DNA from: Thermoleophilaceae bacterium | Lineage (GTDB): Bacteria > Actinomycetota > Thermoleophilia > Solirubrobacterales > Thermoleophilaceae | Length of the DNA: 64,000 bases | Direction: 5' to 3' | Assembly (NCBI GenBank): GCA_030448005.1 | Contig: JAUJNT010000003.1 | Span: forward strand, 295,061 to 359,060 | Shown here: in pieces, positions 11,770 to 23,595 of the stretch | Numbering within the stretch: the first letter of the stretch is position 1 | How the letters are laid out: each line of letters begins with the position of its first letter | Made by a program: the position numbers and the translations under genes | Notes under the pieces: model-generated | Database searches by the model: none | Told to the model about the DNA's origin: nothing | Seen by the model: only the letters and a program-made list of their open reading frames with translations

Positions 11770-12135
11770 TTATGGGCCGGACGCCGCGCTGTAGCGCGTG
11801 TTCACCGCCATGAGCAGCTGTGCGAGCGCGGTGGTGGCAAAGAGGGCCAGCGCGGCGGGCTCGCCGACGGCACCGAAGGCGAGTGCGGTGAAGAGGAGCC
11901 CCGCAGCCAGGCCGCGGTCATATGCCTTGTGCGCTAGGACGGGGATCGTGCCGCGTCCACTCGTGGCCGTGCCGGCGATGCCGATCCCGAGCGCGAGCGC
12001 ACCTGTGAAGAGGCCCGCGACGATGGCCGCCGGGCTCATGAGGAGCGCTATGGGGAGCAGGAGCAGGGCAATGCCCAGCACCATGAGCAGGCTAGACCGC
12101 ACCTGGTGAGACAGGGGTCGGACAGGGTCACGCAC
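11770..12135 (-). CDS. Small membrane protein, unknown function
   Basis: About 121 residues with four hydrophobic segments (LLMVLGIALLLLPIALL, AAIVAGLFTGALALGIGIAG, GLAAGLLFTALAFGAVG, ALALFATTALAQLLMAV). The GTG at 12135 is chosen because the sequence further upstream is not hydrophobic and runs toward tlyA; an ATG sits inside the first helix. It is transcribed against dxs and divergently from tlyA. No family recognised; a short polar RDPVRPLSHQVR N-terminus is likely cytoplasmic. Confidence 0.6.
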   Translation of the reverse strand: MRDPVRPLSHQVRSSLLMVLGIALLLLPIALLMSPAAIVAGLFTGALALGIGIAGTATSGRGTIPVLAHKAYDRGLAAGLLFTALAFGAVGEPAALALFATTALAQLLMAVNTRYSAASGP

Positions 12136-12189
12136 TTTGAGGCTAGTCCCGGCCCGGCAGCGGGGTGTGCGGGTCGTCACACTGCGCCG

Positions 12190-12984
12190 ATGCCAAAGCA
12201 ACGTCTGGACACGCTGCTGGCCGAGCGCGGCCTGTACGAGAGCCGGTCGCGAGCCGCCGCTGCGGTGCTGGCCGGAGATGTGCGCCTCGGTGGCGACGGG
12301 CGCCGGGCCTCCAAGCCCGGTCAGATGGTCACCGAGGACGTCAGCGTCGAGGTGGCCAAGCCGCCGCCGTTCGTGTCGCGCGCAGGCGTGAAGCTAGCCA
12401 ACGCGCTCGACTCGTTCGCGATCGACCCGGCCGGCCGCCGCTGCCTGGACCTGGGTGCCGCCACCGGGGGCTTCACCGACTGCCTGCTCCAGCGCGGCGC
12501 GGAGGCGGTGATCGCCGCGGACGTGGCCTACGGTGAGCTCCACTGGAAGCTTCGACAGGATGCGAGGGTGACCGTGCTCGAGCGCACCAACGCGCGCTCG
12601 CTCTCTCCGGACATCCTGCCGTGGGCGGCTGACCTCGTGGTTGCCGATCTCTCCTTCATCTCGCTGGGCAAGGTCCTCCCCGCGGTGCTCCAGTGCGTCG
12701 CGCCGGCGTTCGACCTCGTGGCGCTCGTAAAGCCCCAGTTCGAGCTCGGTCGCGGCCGGGTGGGTAAGGGTGGGGTGGTGCGCTCCGTCGACGATCGCCG
12801 CGATGCGCTCGTGGCGGTCGGAAAGCTCGCGCGTGACGAGCTCGGCCTGGCGGTTATCTCTTACGCCTCCTCCGGGCTTCCCGGACCCGCCGGCAACCGC
12901 GAGAGCTTCGTCCGGATCGCCGAGTCGGGACGGGCCGGGACCGTCCAGGATCTCGAAGCGGCCGTGCGAAGGGCGGAGCCGTGA
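12190..12984 (+). CDS. tlyA: TlyA family rRNA (cytidine-2'-O)-methyltransferase
   Basis: A 264-residue protein with an N-terminal S4 RNA-binding domain (RLDTLLAERGLYESRSRA) and an FtsJ-type SAM methyltransferase domain (CLDLGAATGGFTDCLLQRGA; catalytic-region VVADLSFISLGKVLP, ALVKPQFELGR). TlyA methylates 16S and 23S rRNA and affects capreomycin sensitivity in mycobacteria. ATG 12190 gives MPKQRLDTLL, typical of the family. It overlaps nadK by 4 bp (GTGA). Confidence 0.93.
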   Translation: MPKQRLDTLLAERGLYESRSRAAAAVLAGDVRLGGDGRRASKPGQMVTEDVSVEVAKPPPFVSRAGVKLANALDSFAIDPAGRRCLDLGAATGGFTDCLLQRGAEAVIAADVAYGELHWKLRQDARVTVLERTNARSLSPDILPWAADLVVADLSFISLGKVLPAVLQCVAPAFDLVALVKPQFELGRGRVGKGGVVRSVDDRRDALVAVGKLARDELGLAVISYASSGLPGPAGNRESFVRIAESGRAGTVQDLEAAVRRAEP

Positions 12985-13841
12985 ACGCGCCTGCGACCAT
13001 CACCCTCTTCACCCGCCGCCGGACCGCACATACGCCGGCCGGCGTCGCGCGGGTGGCCGAGATGGCCGCCGAGGCGGGGGTGGAGCTCCGGATCCCCGTG
13101 GAGGAGGTGGAGAAGCACGAGCTCACGGGCCTGCCGGGCAACGCGATCCTCGGCTGCGAGGCGGACGCGCCAACCGACCTGGCGCTCGTGCTGGGCGGAG
13201 ACGGGACGATCCTCTCCACGATGCGGAGGTTCGCCGGCCGGAAGGTCCCGGTGTTCGCGATCAACTTCGGCACGATCGGCTTTCTCGCCACGGCCGAGCG
13301 CGAGGACCTCGACGGCGGCATCGCTCGCGCCTTCGGGGGCGACTTCGACGTGCTCGCGCTGCCCGCGCTGGCGGTCTCGACCGGGCATGAGGAGTACATC
13401 GGGATCAACGACCTCTCCTTCCACAGGCGCCAGGACCTGCGGGTGGCCGAGCTGGGCTACTCGGTGGTCGGCGAGGAGCTCGGCGACGTGCGAAGCGACG
13501 GGCTCGTGGTCTCGACGCCCGCGGGCTCGACCGGCTACAACCTCGCAAACGGCGGCCCCGTGCTCGCCTGGGGAGTGGAGGGCTACGTGGTGTCGTTCAT
13601 CGCGCCGCACACCCTCACGGCGCGGGCTCTCGTGGTGGCGCCCGATGACGTCCTGCAGGTGGTCAACCGCTCCTCCGAGGAGCCGGTCGACATCATGACC
13701 GACGGCCGCAGCGTCAGCACCCTCGAGCCCCAGGGGCGAGCCGAGGTTCGCTTCCGCCACGACGTGGCCTTCCTCGCCCAGGCTCCGGGCGCGAGCTTCT
13801 ACCACCGGCTGCGGGAGAAGTTCGGGCGGCTGAGCCACTGA
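12981..13841 (+). CDS. nadK: NAD kinase
   Basis: Phosphorylates NAD+ to NADP+. The kinase signature LVLGGDGTILS is at about residues 70-80, followed by INFGTIGFLA, the INDLSFHR substrate motif and STPAGSTGYNLANGGP. At 286 residues it has the usual length. The GTG start lies within the tlyA stop. The tlyA-nadK-recN order is conserved in many Gram-positive bacteria. Confidence 0.96.
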   Translation: MNAPATITLFTRRRTAHTPAGVARVAEMAAEAGVELRIPVEEVEKHELTGLPGNAILGCEADAPTDLALVLGGDGTILSTMRRFAGRKVPVFAINFGTIGFLATAEREDLDGGIARAFGGDFDVLALPALAVSTGHEEYIGINDLSFHRRQDLRVAELGYSVVGEELGDVRSDGLVVSTPAGSTGYNLANGGPVLAWGVEGYVVSFIAPHTLTARALVVAPDDVLQVVNRSSEEPVDIMTDGRSVSTLEPQGRAEVRFRHDVAFLAQAPGASFYHRLREKFGRLSH

Positions 13842-13848
13842 GCACCGA

Positions 13849-13869
13849 CCTCCCGGGTAACGCGGGAGG
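13849..13869 (+). terminator. Hairpin after nadK with alternative pairing
   Basis: CCTCCCG pairs with CGGGAGG across a 7-nt loop, 8 bp after nadK. The same right arm can instead pair with CCTCCC just downstream (13873-13878), giving two mutually exclusive stems. No T run follows. It is probably a terminator or mRNA end between nadK and recN. Confidence 0.5.
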
Positions 13870-13976
13870 CCGCCTCCCCGACAACTTGGCGCCCTCTCCG
13901 GAACAAGCGGGAATCGGTCCGGTCGGCTGGGCCCCGTAAATCCCGCTCCGTCGGGGGGCGCTGGTACACCAAGGTC

Positions 13977-17526
<3,550 letters not shown>

Positions 17527-17542
17527 GCGCGCGACCAGGGGT

Positions 17543-18727
17543 GTGACGGCGGCTCGCGCGATCGGAGCGTTCGGCCCGTACAGACTCAGCCCGCGCCCGC
17601 CGCGGGCCTCCCCTCAGGAGCGTGAGCGCCTTGCCGAGGACTTCGCCCGGCTGTGCGAGATCCCGAGTCCTTCTGGGCTCGAGCGCGAGGTGGCCGACGC
17701 GGTGGGCACCGAGCTACGCGCCGCCGGCCTCCAGGTTGAGGAGGACGGCAGCGGCCCCGCCACCGGGTCCCAGGCGGGCAACCTGCTGGCGCGCCTGCCC
17801 GCCCCCCACGGCGCACGGACGATCCTGCTGTGCGCCCACCTCGACACGGTGCCTCTCGCCGCTCCCGTGCAGGTGGTCCGGGAGGAGGGCGTGTTCACAA
17901 ACGCCAACGCGGCCATCCTCGGGGCAGACAACAAGGCCGCCGTGGCCGTACTGCTCGGGGTGGCGCGGCGACTCGGCCGCGAGAGCTCGCCGGTCGGTGT
18001 AGAGCTGCTCTTCACCACCTGTGAGGAGCTCGCGCTGCGCGGGGTGAAGGAGGTCGACCGCGCCGCCCTGCGCTCGGAGTTCGGCTTCGTGTTCGATCAC
18101 GCCAGCCCGATCGGCGAGCTGATCGTGGCGGCGCCCACCTACTACCGCATCGAGGCGCGCTTCCACGGGGCCGCCGCCCACGCGGGAATACGGCCCGAGG
18201 ACGGACGCAACGCGATAGACGCAGCGGCGAGGGCCCTCGCCGCGATGCAGACGGGCCGGCTCGACGAGAATACGACGGCAAACGTCGGGGTGATCGAGGG
18301 GGGAAGCGCGGCGAACGTGGTGGCCGAGCACTGCCGCGTGGAGCTCGAGGCGCGCTCCCTCGACGACGACCGCGCCGGAGCGGTCATGGGTCAGATGGTC
18401 GACCGCCTGGGGGAGGCCGCCACCGACTCGGAGTGCGACGTCGAGACGGTGGTGGAGCAGCTCTTTCGCGCCTATCGGCTGGCCCGCACCGCGCCGCAGG
18501 TTCGTGCGGCGGCGGCGGCGCTCGAGGCGCTCGGCATCGAGCCGAGCTACGTTGCCACCGGCGGGGGAAGCGACGCCAACGCGTTGGTCGCCGCGAGGCT
18601 GCCGGTCCTCAACGTGGCCAACGGCACCGAGCGAAACCACCAGCCGGACGAATCGGTCACCGCGGAGGCGCTCGAGACGATGCTCGATGTGACCCTGGGG
18701 ATCGTCGAGCGGTCGGCGGAGGTCTAG
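17543..18727 (+). CDS. M20 family zinc peptidase (PepT-like)
   Basis: A 394-residue M20/M28-clan di-zinc peptidase resembling tripeptidase T. Zinc ligands and catalytic residues are visible: LLCAHLDTVPL, ILGADNKAAVA, FTTCEELALRGVKE (catalytic Glu pair), FDHASPIGE, and the late His in NGTERNHQPDE. The lid/dimerisation domain carries the GAAAHAGIRPEDGRNAI segment typical of the family. It starts 16 bp after pyrG and ends 5 bp before the NUDIX gene. Peptide substrate not determinable. Confidence 0.88.
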   Translation: MTAARAIGAFGPYRLSPRPPRASPQERERLAEDFARLCEIPSPSGLEREVADAVGTELRAAGLQVEEDGSGPATGSQAGNLLARLPAPHGARTILLCAHLDTVPLAAPVQVVREEGVFTNANAAILGADNKAAVAVLLGVARRLGRESSPVGVELLFTTCEELALRGVKEVDRAALRSEFGFVFDHASPIGELIVAAPTYYRIEARFHGAAAHAGIRPEDGRNAIDAAARALAAMQTGRLDENTTANVGVIEGGSAANVVAEHCRVELEARSLDDDRAGAVMGQMVDRLGEAATDSECDVETVVEQLFRAYRLARTAPQVRAAAAALEALGIEPSYVATGGGSDANALVAARLPVLNVANGTERNHQPDESVTAEALETMLDVTLGIVERSAEV

Positions 18728-18732
18728 CCGGG

Positions 18733-19275
18733 GTGGGCTTCGAGCGCATCGACAGCGAGGAGATATGGCAGGGCCATATCGGAGGCGTGCGGGTGGACAC
18801 CTTTCGCTACGAGGACGGCCAAGAGGCAACACGGGAGATCGTGAGCCACCCAGGCGCGGTCACGGTTTTGCCCTTTGAGCCCCCATCGCGGGGGGCGGGG
18901 GGGTGGATCTGGCTCGTGCGCCAGCCCCGCGAGCCGGTGGGCGAACAGGCGCTGCTCGAGCTGCCCGCCGGCAAGATCGACGTGCCGGGCGAGGACCTGC
19001 TCGAGACCGCAAAGCGCGAGCTGGCCGAGGAGATCGGCATGGCGGCCCGCGAGTGGCGCCACCTCGTGAGCTTCTACAACTCGCCCGGGCTGCTCTCCGA
19101 GGAGAACCACCTCTTCCTTGCGCAGGACCTCTACGAGCAGACGGCAAACTCCGGCGAGGAGGAGCGGATCGAGATCGTGCGGCTGCCGATCGCTGAGCTC
19201 GACGCCACGATCGCCGGGCTGAAGGACGCCAAGACGCTGATCGGGCTGCTCTGGCTGCGCAGTTTCCTGCTCTGA
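18733..19275 (+). CDS. NUDIX hydrolase, ADP-ribose pyrophosphatase-like
   Basis: A 180-residue NUDIX protein of the ADP-ribose pyrophosphatase type. The box region is GKIDVPGEDLL...AKRELAEEIGM; it has one extra residue before the first Glu relative to the textbook GX5E pattern, a variant I believe occurs in actinobacterial members. The upstream LLELPAG and downstream FYNSPGLLSEENHLFLA are typical of ADPRases. GTG 18733 lies 5 bp after the peptidase gene. Confidence 0.88.
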   Translation: MGFERIDSEEIWQGHIGGVRVDTFRYEDGQEATREIVSHPGAVTVLPFEPPSRGAGGWIWLVRQPREPVGEQALLELPAGKIDVPGEDLLETAKRELAEEIGMAAREWRHLVSFYNSPGLLSEENHLFLAQDLYEQTANSGEEERIEIVRLPIAELDATIAGLKDAKTLIGLLWLRSFLL

Positions 19276-19344
19276 GCGCCCGCCGCCCATGAGCGCGGTC
19301 TTGCACGGTCAAGGGATGCGCAGCGGCCGGGCGAAGGACGTGCC

Positions 19345-20358
19345 GTGGCCACCGTCGCCCAGAAGGACTCGGCTGGGACGCCGGATGCCTCAAGCCCTCA
19401 GAAGAGGTTGGCGGCGTCGAGGAACGCCACGAGCCCGCGCGGTCCGGCCGCTCTGCATCCGTTCGAGCACCTCGTGCTCGACTTCCTGGCCTATCTGGAG
19501 TTCGAGCGCGGCCTGTCGCGCAACACCCTCGAGGCCTACCGCTCGGACCTCCTGCAGTTTGGGCGCTATCTCGAGGAGCGGGGCGTCAACGCGATCGAGG
19601 CCGACGGGGCCATGGTCGGCGATTTCCTGGCGGCTCTCGGAGGCGCTGGCGGCCGCGCGGCATCGCCCGCGACGATCCACCGCAAGGCGGCATGCCTGCG
19701 CTCCTTCTACCGTCATCTGCGCCGCGAGGGGATCCGCGACTCGGACCCGACCGCGAGCCTCAGCTCGCCGCGCCGAGGCAGGCGACTGCCGCAGGTGCTG
19801 ACCCGGGGCGAGGTCGACCGCCTGCTGGCCCAGCCGCGGGGCACCGAGCCCACCGACCTGCGCGATCGCGCACTGCTCGAGCTGATGTACGCCTGCGGCC
19901 TGCGCGCCTCTGAGGCCACCGGCCTCGAGGTGGCGGACGTGGACCTGGACGACCTCGTGCTGCGCGCCCGGGGAAAGGGGTCCCGGGAGCGCGTGGTGCC
20001 AATTGGAGCCGTAGCAGCCGACGCCGTGCGCCGCTACCTCGAGCGCGGCCGGCCGCCACTCGTGGGCCCGCGTTCAGAGGTCTGCCTGTTCGTCAACTTT
20101 CGCGGCGCTTCCCTCACCCGCCAGGGGCTGTACAAGATCGTGCGCGGGCACGCAGCAAGCGCGGGGCTGGCGGGAAGGATGAGCCCGCACACGCTGCGCC
20201 ACACCTTCGCGACCCACCTGCTGGCCGGTGGCTGTGACCTGCGCTCGGTCCAGGAGATGCTGGGCCACGCCGACGTGGCCACCACCCAGCTCTACACCCA
20301 CCTCTCGAGCGAGCGGCTGAAGGACGTCTACTTCCGGGCACACCCCCGGGCCACCTGA
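19345..20358 (+). CDS. xerD: Tyrosine recombinase XerD
   Basis: A site-specific recombinase resolving chromosome dimers with XerC. A core-binding domain (FLAYLEFERGLSRNTLEAYRSD) is followed by the catalytic domain with Arg (ACGLRASEATGLE), the HTLRHTFATHL box, GHADV and the nucleophile Tyr in TTQLYTHLS. The annotated GTG gives an unusual polar extension of about 38 residues before the conserved core, and its DNA matches a degraded 39-bp repeat (19362-19394). The true start may therefore be later. It follows the recN-pyrG-NUDIX block as in other actinobacteria. Confidence 0.93.
   Translation: MATVAQKDSAGTPDASSPQKRLAASRNATSPRGPAALHPFEHLVLDFLAYLEFERGLSRNTLEAYRSDLLQFGRYLEERGVNAIEADGAMVGDFLAALGGAGGRAASPATIHRKAACLRSFYRHLRREGIRDSDPTASLSSPRRGRRLPQVLTRGEVDRLLAQPRGTEPTDLRDRALLELMYACGLRASEATGLEVADVDLDDLVLRARGKGSRERVVPIGAVAADAVRRYLERGRPPLVGPRSEVCLFVNFRGASLTRQGLYKIVRGHAASAGLAGRMSPHTLRHTFATHLLAGGCDLRSVQEMLGHADVATTQLYTHLSSERLKDVYFRAHPRAT
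19362..19394. repeat. Degraded 39-bp repeat copy in xerD 5' end
   Basis: About 33 bp in the first codons of xerD align with the recN-pyrG repeats: shared AAGGACTCGGC, then TGGGACGCCGGATGCCTC against TGGATACCGAATGCTTC. It encodes KDSAGTPDASS in the non-conserved N-terminal extension. Alignment was by eye, with several mismatches. Confidence 0.5.
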
Positions 20359-20443
20359 GCGTCGGCTGTCGGGTCGTCTCGGGTTCCGGACCGACTCCCC
20401 CCTGCGCAGCGCCGTTGCCCCCTCGCCTGCTAGAACCGGACGC

Positions 20444-21103
20444 GTGCGCCCATTCGCCGCATCCGCCCTGGCCGCCGGCCTCCTGCTGTTAGCCGGCTGC
20501 GGCAACGAGCGCGTGAGCTCCGGGAGCCTCTTCGACGTTCCGGAGGGCAAGGCCACCCGCGCGCTCAGCTACCCGCAAGCCGGGCTGAAGGTGACCGTGC
20601 CGAAGGAGTTCGACGTAAAGGCCGCGACGCCGCCGCAGCTCTTCCGGGCCTCGCTGAACGCCGCTTTCATATCGAGCTTCGCCTATCGCCGGGCGGAGCA
20701 GCTGCCGAAGACCCGCGAGGACCTCGTGGCAGCGCGCCGCCGTCTCGTGGACGCCGCCAAGAAGCGCGACAAGACCTTTCGGCTCAAGAGCGACAAGTTG
20801 ACGAAGGTGGACGGGGCGCCCGCCATCGAGCTGCTCGGCGACCAGACGATCTTCAAGGGCAGGCTGCGCTTGCGAAGCCTGCACGTCTACAGGGGCAACG
20901 GGGAGTACGTGGTGGAGCTCGTGGCGCCGGTCGCCGCCTTCGCCCGCCTCGATCGCGCGAGCTTTCCCACCATCCGGAGGACCCTCGACGTGACCGGCGA
21001 GGTGAAGAAGCCGAAGAAGGCAGCGAAGAAGCCGAAGAAGAGGCCCGACCCGAAGAAGAAGGAGCCCGGCCCCGAGGAGCCCGCGCCGAGCACGGGAGAC
21101 TGA
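20444..21103 (+). CDS. Lipoprotein of unknown function with Lys/Pro-rich tail
   Basis: 219 residues with a lipoprotein signal peptide (LAAGLLLLAGCGN; lipobox LAGC). The body has a mixed alpha/beta pattern without a family I recognise (for example GLKVTVPKEFDVK, HVYRGNGEYVVELVAPV). The last 45 residues are a low-complexity basic tail (KKPKKAAKKPKKRPDPKKK) that could bind wall polymers or nucleic acid. Its stop overlaps the mutM ATG by one base. Third-position G+C is normal for the window. Confidence 0.75.
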   Translation: MRPFAASALAAGLLLLAGCGNERVSSGSLFDVPEGKATRALSYPQAGLKVTVPKEFDVKAATPPQLFRASLNAAFISSFAYRRAEQLPKTREDLVAARRRLVDAAKKRDKTFRLKSDKLTKVDGAPAIELLGDQTIFKGRLRLRSLHVYRGNGEYVVELVAPVAAFARLDRASFPTIRRTLDVTGEVKKPKKAAKKPKKRPDPKKKEPGPEEPAPSTGD

Positions 21104-21960
21104 TGCCCGAGCTGCCCGAGGTCGAGACGATCCGGCGCCAGCTCGCTCCGCACATGGAGGGCCGCACGCTCCTCGAGCTCGAGGTGCTCGACCCGCGCTG
21201 GTGCTCGCCGGCTCACCGCCAGGAGGTTGCCGCCGCCGTCCGCGGTCGCCTGATCGAACGGCTGTCGCGCCGCGGCAAGTACCTGCTGGTCGACCTCGAG
21301 GAGGAGGTCACGCTCGTGATGCACCTGCGGATGACCGGCACGCTGCTGCTGGTGGCCGAGGAGGATGACCACGACGGGCGATCGCATCTGCGCGCTCGCC
21401 TGACCCTCGAGGACGGCCGCCGCGTGCTCTTCTGCGATCCACGTCGCTTCGGCACGGGCGAGGTGCTGCTGGGGGCGGACACGGTGGAGGACTACTTCTC
21501 CTCCCGCCTGGGTGTAGAGCCGCTCTCACCGGACTTCACCGCCGAGGCCCTCGGGGCGCTCGCGCGCAACCGCAAGGCGCCGGTCAAGGCCTTCCTGCTC
21601 ACCCAGGAGCGGGTGGCGGGCGTGGGGAACATCTACGCGGACGAGGCCCTCTTCCGTGCCCGCCTTCATCCCCTGCGGCCCGTGGGCACGCTGAAGCGCG
21701 GGCAGATCGCCTCGCTGCGCGATGCCGTGGTTGAGTCCCTCGAAGCCGGAATCGACGCCCGGGGGGCCACGATCGACGACTTCCGCCACACCGACGGCGC
21801 CCGCGGGTCCTTCCAGAACCGCTTCCTCGTCCATCGCCGGGAGGGGGAGCCCTGTCCGCGCTGTGGCTCTTCGATTCGCAAGCTGCGCGCCGCGGGGAGG
21901 GGCACGTATGTCTGCCCCCGTTGCCAGCCCAGGCCGCGGGCGGCCCGTCCGGCCCGCTGA
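21103..21960 (+). CDS. mutM: Formamidopyrimidine-DNA glycosylase
   Basis: Removes 8-oxoguanine and other oxidised purines and cleaves the abasic site. The mature N-terminus PELPEVETIRRQL provides the catalytic Pro and Glu. KAFLLTQERVAGVGNIYADEAL is split by conserved residues around GVGNIY, and a C-terminal zinc finger (CPRC...CPRC) follows the H2TH region. At 285 residues it has the usual length. It continues directly into recO. Confidence 0.96.
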   Translation: MPELPEVETIRRQLAPHMEGRTLLELEVLDPRWCSPAHRQEVAAAVRGRLIERLSRRGKYLLVDLEEEVTLVMHLRMTGTLLLVAEEDDHDGRSHLRARLTLEDGRRVLFCDPRRFGTGEVLLGADTVEDYFSSRLGVEPLSPDFTAEALGALARNRKAPVKAFLLTQERVAGVGNIYADEALFRARLHPLRPVGTLKRGQIASLRDAVVESLEAGIDARGATIDDFRHTDGARGSFQNRFLVHRREGEPCPRCGSSIRKLRAAGRGTYVCPRCQPRPRAARPAR

Positions 21961-21975
21961 GCAACATCTAGGACG

Positions 21976-22695
21976 ATGGCCGGAACGTTCAAGACAGAGG
22001 CAGTGGTGCTGCGATCGATCCGCTATGGCGAAGCCGACCGTGTGCTGCATCTCTACAGCGCCGACCACGGCCGGGTCGGCGCGGTGGCCAAGGGGGCCCG
22101 ACGGATGCGCTCGCGGCTCGGGGGACGACTCGAGCCGATGGCGCGGGTGAACCTCGTACTCCACCGCGGGCGCGGCGAGCTCTGCACGGTCACGGCCGCC
22201 GACACGATCCACGCCCACCCCGCGCTGCGGGAGCGGCGGGCCTCTCTTGAGCGCGCGGTGCAGGCCTGCGAGGCGGTGTTGCGGTTGCTCGACTCGGCGG
22301 AGCCGAACCCGGCGGCCTATAATTTACTCTGCAACCAGCTCGGCCTACTCGACTCACACGCCCGAGCGGCCGGCCGTGCCCAGGCGCTCGCGTTCCGGGC
22401 GAAGCTGCTACTGGCGGCGGGCTTTTCCCCCGAGCTCGCTTCGTGTGTCTCCTGCGGGGAGAGGGAGGAGCTGACCGGGTTCTCCCCCGCGGCGGGAGGA
22501 GTCGTCTGCGGTAGCTGCGAGGCGGGCTCCTTCCCGCTCGGCGCTGAGGCGCACGAGTTCCTGGTCAGGGCGCTGGCAAACCCTCTCTCGAAAGCGCCAG
22601 AGGCCCCGGACAGGGCACTGAGCCAGGCCGACCGCGCGCTGGCAGAGACACTCGAGCATCACGCCCACGTGCGCCTGCCGCGCGTGGCGGCCTAG
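21976..22695 (+). CDS. recO: DNA repair protein RecO
   Basis: The recombination mediator that loads RecA with RecR. The OB-fold N-terminus (FKTEAVVLRSIRYGEADRV, then AVAKGARRMRSRLGG) is followed by a helical domain holding a four-Cys zinc site (CVSC and CGSC). 239 residues. It lies 15 bp after mutM, forming a small DNA-repair operon with it. Confidence 0.94.
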   Translation: MAGTFKTEAVVLRSIRYGEADRVLHLYSADHGRVGAVAKGARRMRSRLGGRLEPMARVNLVLHRGRGELCTVTAADTIHAHPALRERRASLERAVQACEAVLRLLDSAEPNPAAYNLLCNQLGLLDSHARAAGRAQALAFRAKLLLAAGFSPELASCVSCGEREELTGFSPAAGGVVCGSCEAGSFPLGAEAHEFLVRALANPLSKAPEAPDRALSQADRALAETLEHHAHVRLPRVAA

Positions 22696-22771
22696 CTTGA
22701 GCGTCAGATGGCGGGCGCGCAAGCGCGGGCGGGGGGACGGTGCGCGCGCGATCTGCGACCAGGACCGGCGG

Positions 22772-22794
22772 GGGGCTCCTGGGGCGCGAGCCCC
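22772..22794. terminator. Hairpin between convergent recO and phosphatase genes
   Basis: GGGGCTC pairs with GAGCCCC around a 9-nt loop in the spacer between the convergent genes. A T-rich stretch (TCCTTCCTTAT) follows a few bases later on the plus strand, although that stretch already reads as the end of the phosphatase gene. It could end both transcripts. Confidence 0.5.
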
Positions 22795-22797
22795 GGC

Positions 22798-23385
22798 CTA
22801 CTCCTTCCTTATATGCGACCCGTCGTTCCAGAGCTGCAGCGTCCTGTTCCCCCGCTCCCAACCGAGCACGCTGAGGGTGGCGGTGGAGAGGGCGAGGTTT
22901 GCGGCCCTCTCCGGGGCGATCCCCATCCAGCGGGCGCCGAGCACGCGTAGGAGGTGCCCGTGGGCAAAGCAGGCGACGTCGCCTTCGCACTCCAGCATGT
23001 CCCTGATCAGCGCGTCGCAGCGGGCGCCCACCTGCTCGGCGGTCTCCCCACCTGGGATCTTGTGGCTCCATAGGGTCCATCCCGGCGCGGTCTCGCGGAT
23101 CTCGGCGGTGGTGAGCCCCTCGTACTCCCCGTAGTCCCACTCCACCAGCTCCTCTCGCACCACCGCCTGGTCTCCGAGCCCGGCGAGCCTGCAGGTCTCC
23201 GCCGCCCGGGACAGGGGGCTCGTGAAGACCGCCGCGAACTCCCGGCCGGCCAGGCGCCTGCCGAGCGCCTCCGCGTGGCGGCGGCCGTTGTCGGTCAGCG
23301 GGATGTCGCTAGTGCCGGTGTGCCGGAGGTTGAGGCTCCACTCGGTCTCGCCGTGCCTTGCCAGGACTATCTCGGGGTTCGACAT
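22798..23385 (-). CDS. Histidine phosphatase (phosphoglycerate mutase family)
   Basis: A 195-residue histidine phosphatase. The RHG motif VLARHGETEWSLN holds the phospho-acceptor His near residue 11, TSPLSRAAET gives the second Arg, EWDYGEYEGLT the acid, and CFAHGHLLRVL the second His. ATG 23385, in front of SNPEIVLARHG, is the natural start; the frame stays open far upstream opposite dgt, but that part is not coding-like. Substrate unknown; sugar or small-molecule phosphates are usual. Confidence 0.9.
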   Translation of the reverse strand: MSNPEIVLARHGETEWSLNLRHTGTSDIPLTDNGRRHAEALGRRLAGREFAAVFTSPLSRAAETCRLAGLGDQAVVREELVEWDYGEYEGLTTAEIRETAPGWTLWSHKIPGGETAEQVGARCDALIRDMLECEGDVACFAHGHLLRVLGARWMGIAPERAANLALSTATLSVLGWERGNRTLQLWNDGSHIRKE

Positions 23386-23595
23386 GCCGAAGAGTCTCTC
23401 CCGCAGGGCTACACACCGCAACCCTCTGGCGCGCGGTTTCCCGTCGGCGTATGCACCCGAGGGGTCGAACGACCTGTATCGCATTTCCCACCGCGCGGGT
23501 GGCCGCCGCTCAGGCCCCGGTCGCACCAGACTGATCTCGGCGCCCCCGGGACCGGGCGCTGTCAGACACGAAAGGCTTCCTGAGACAATCCCGGC

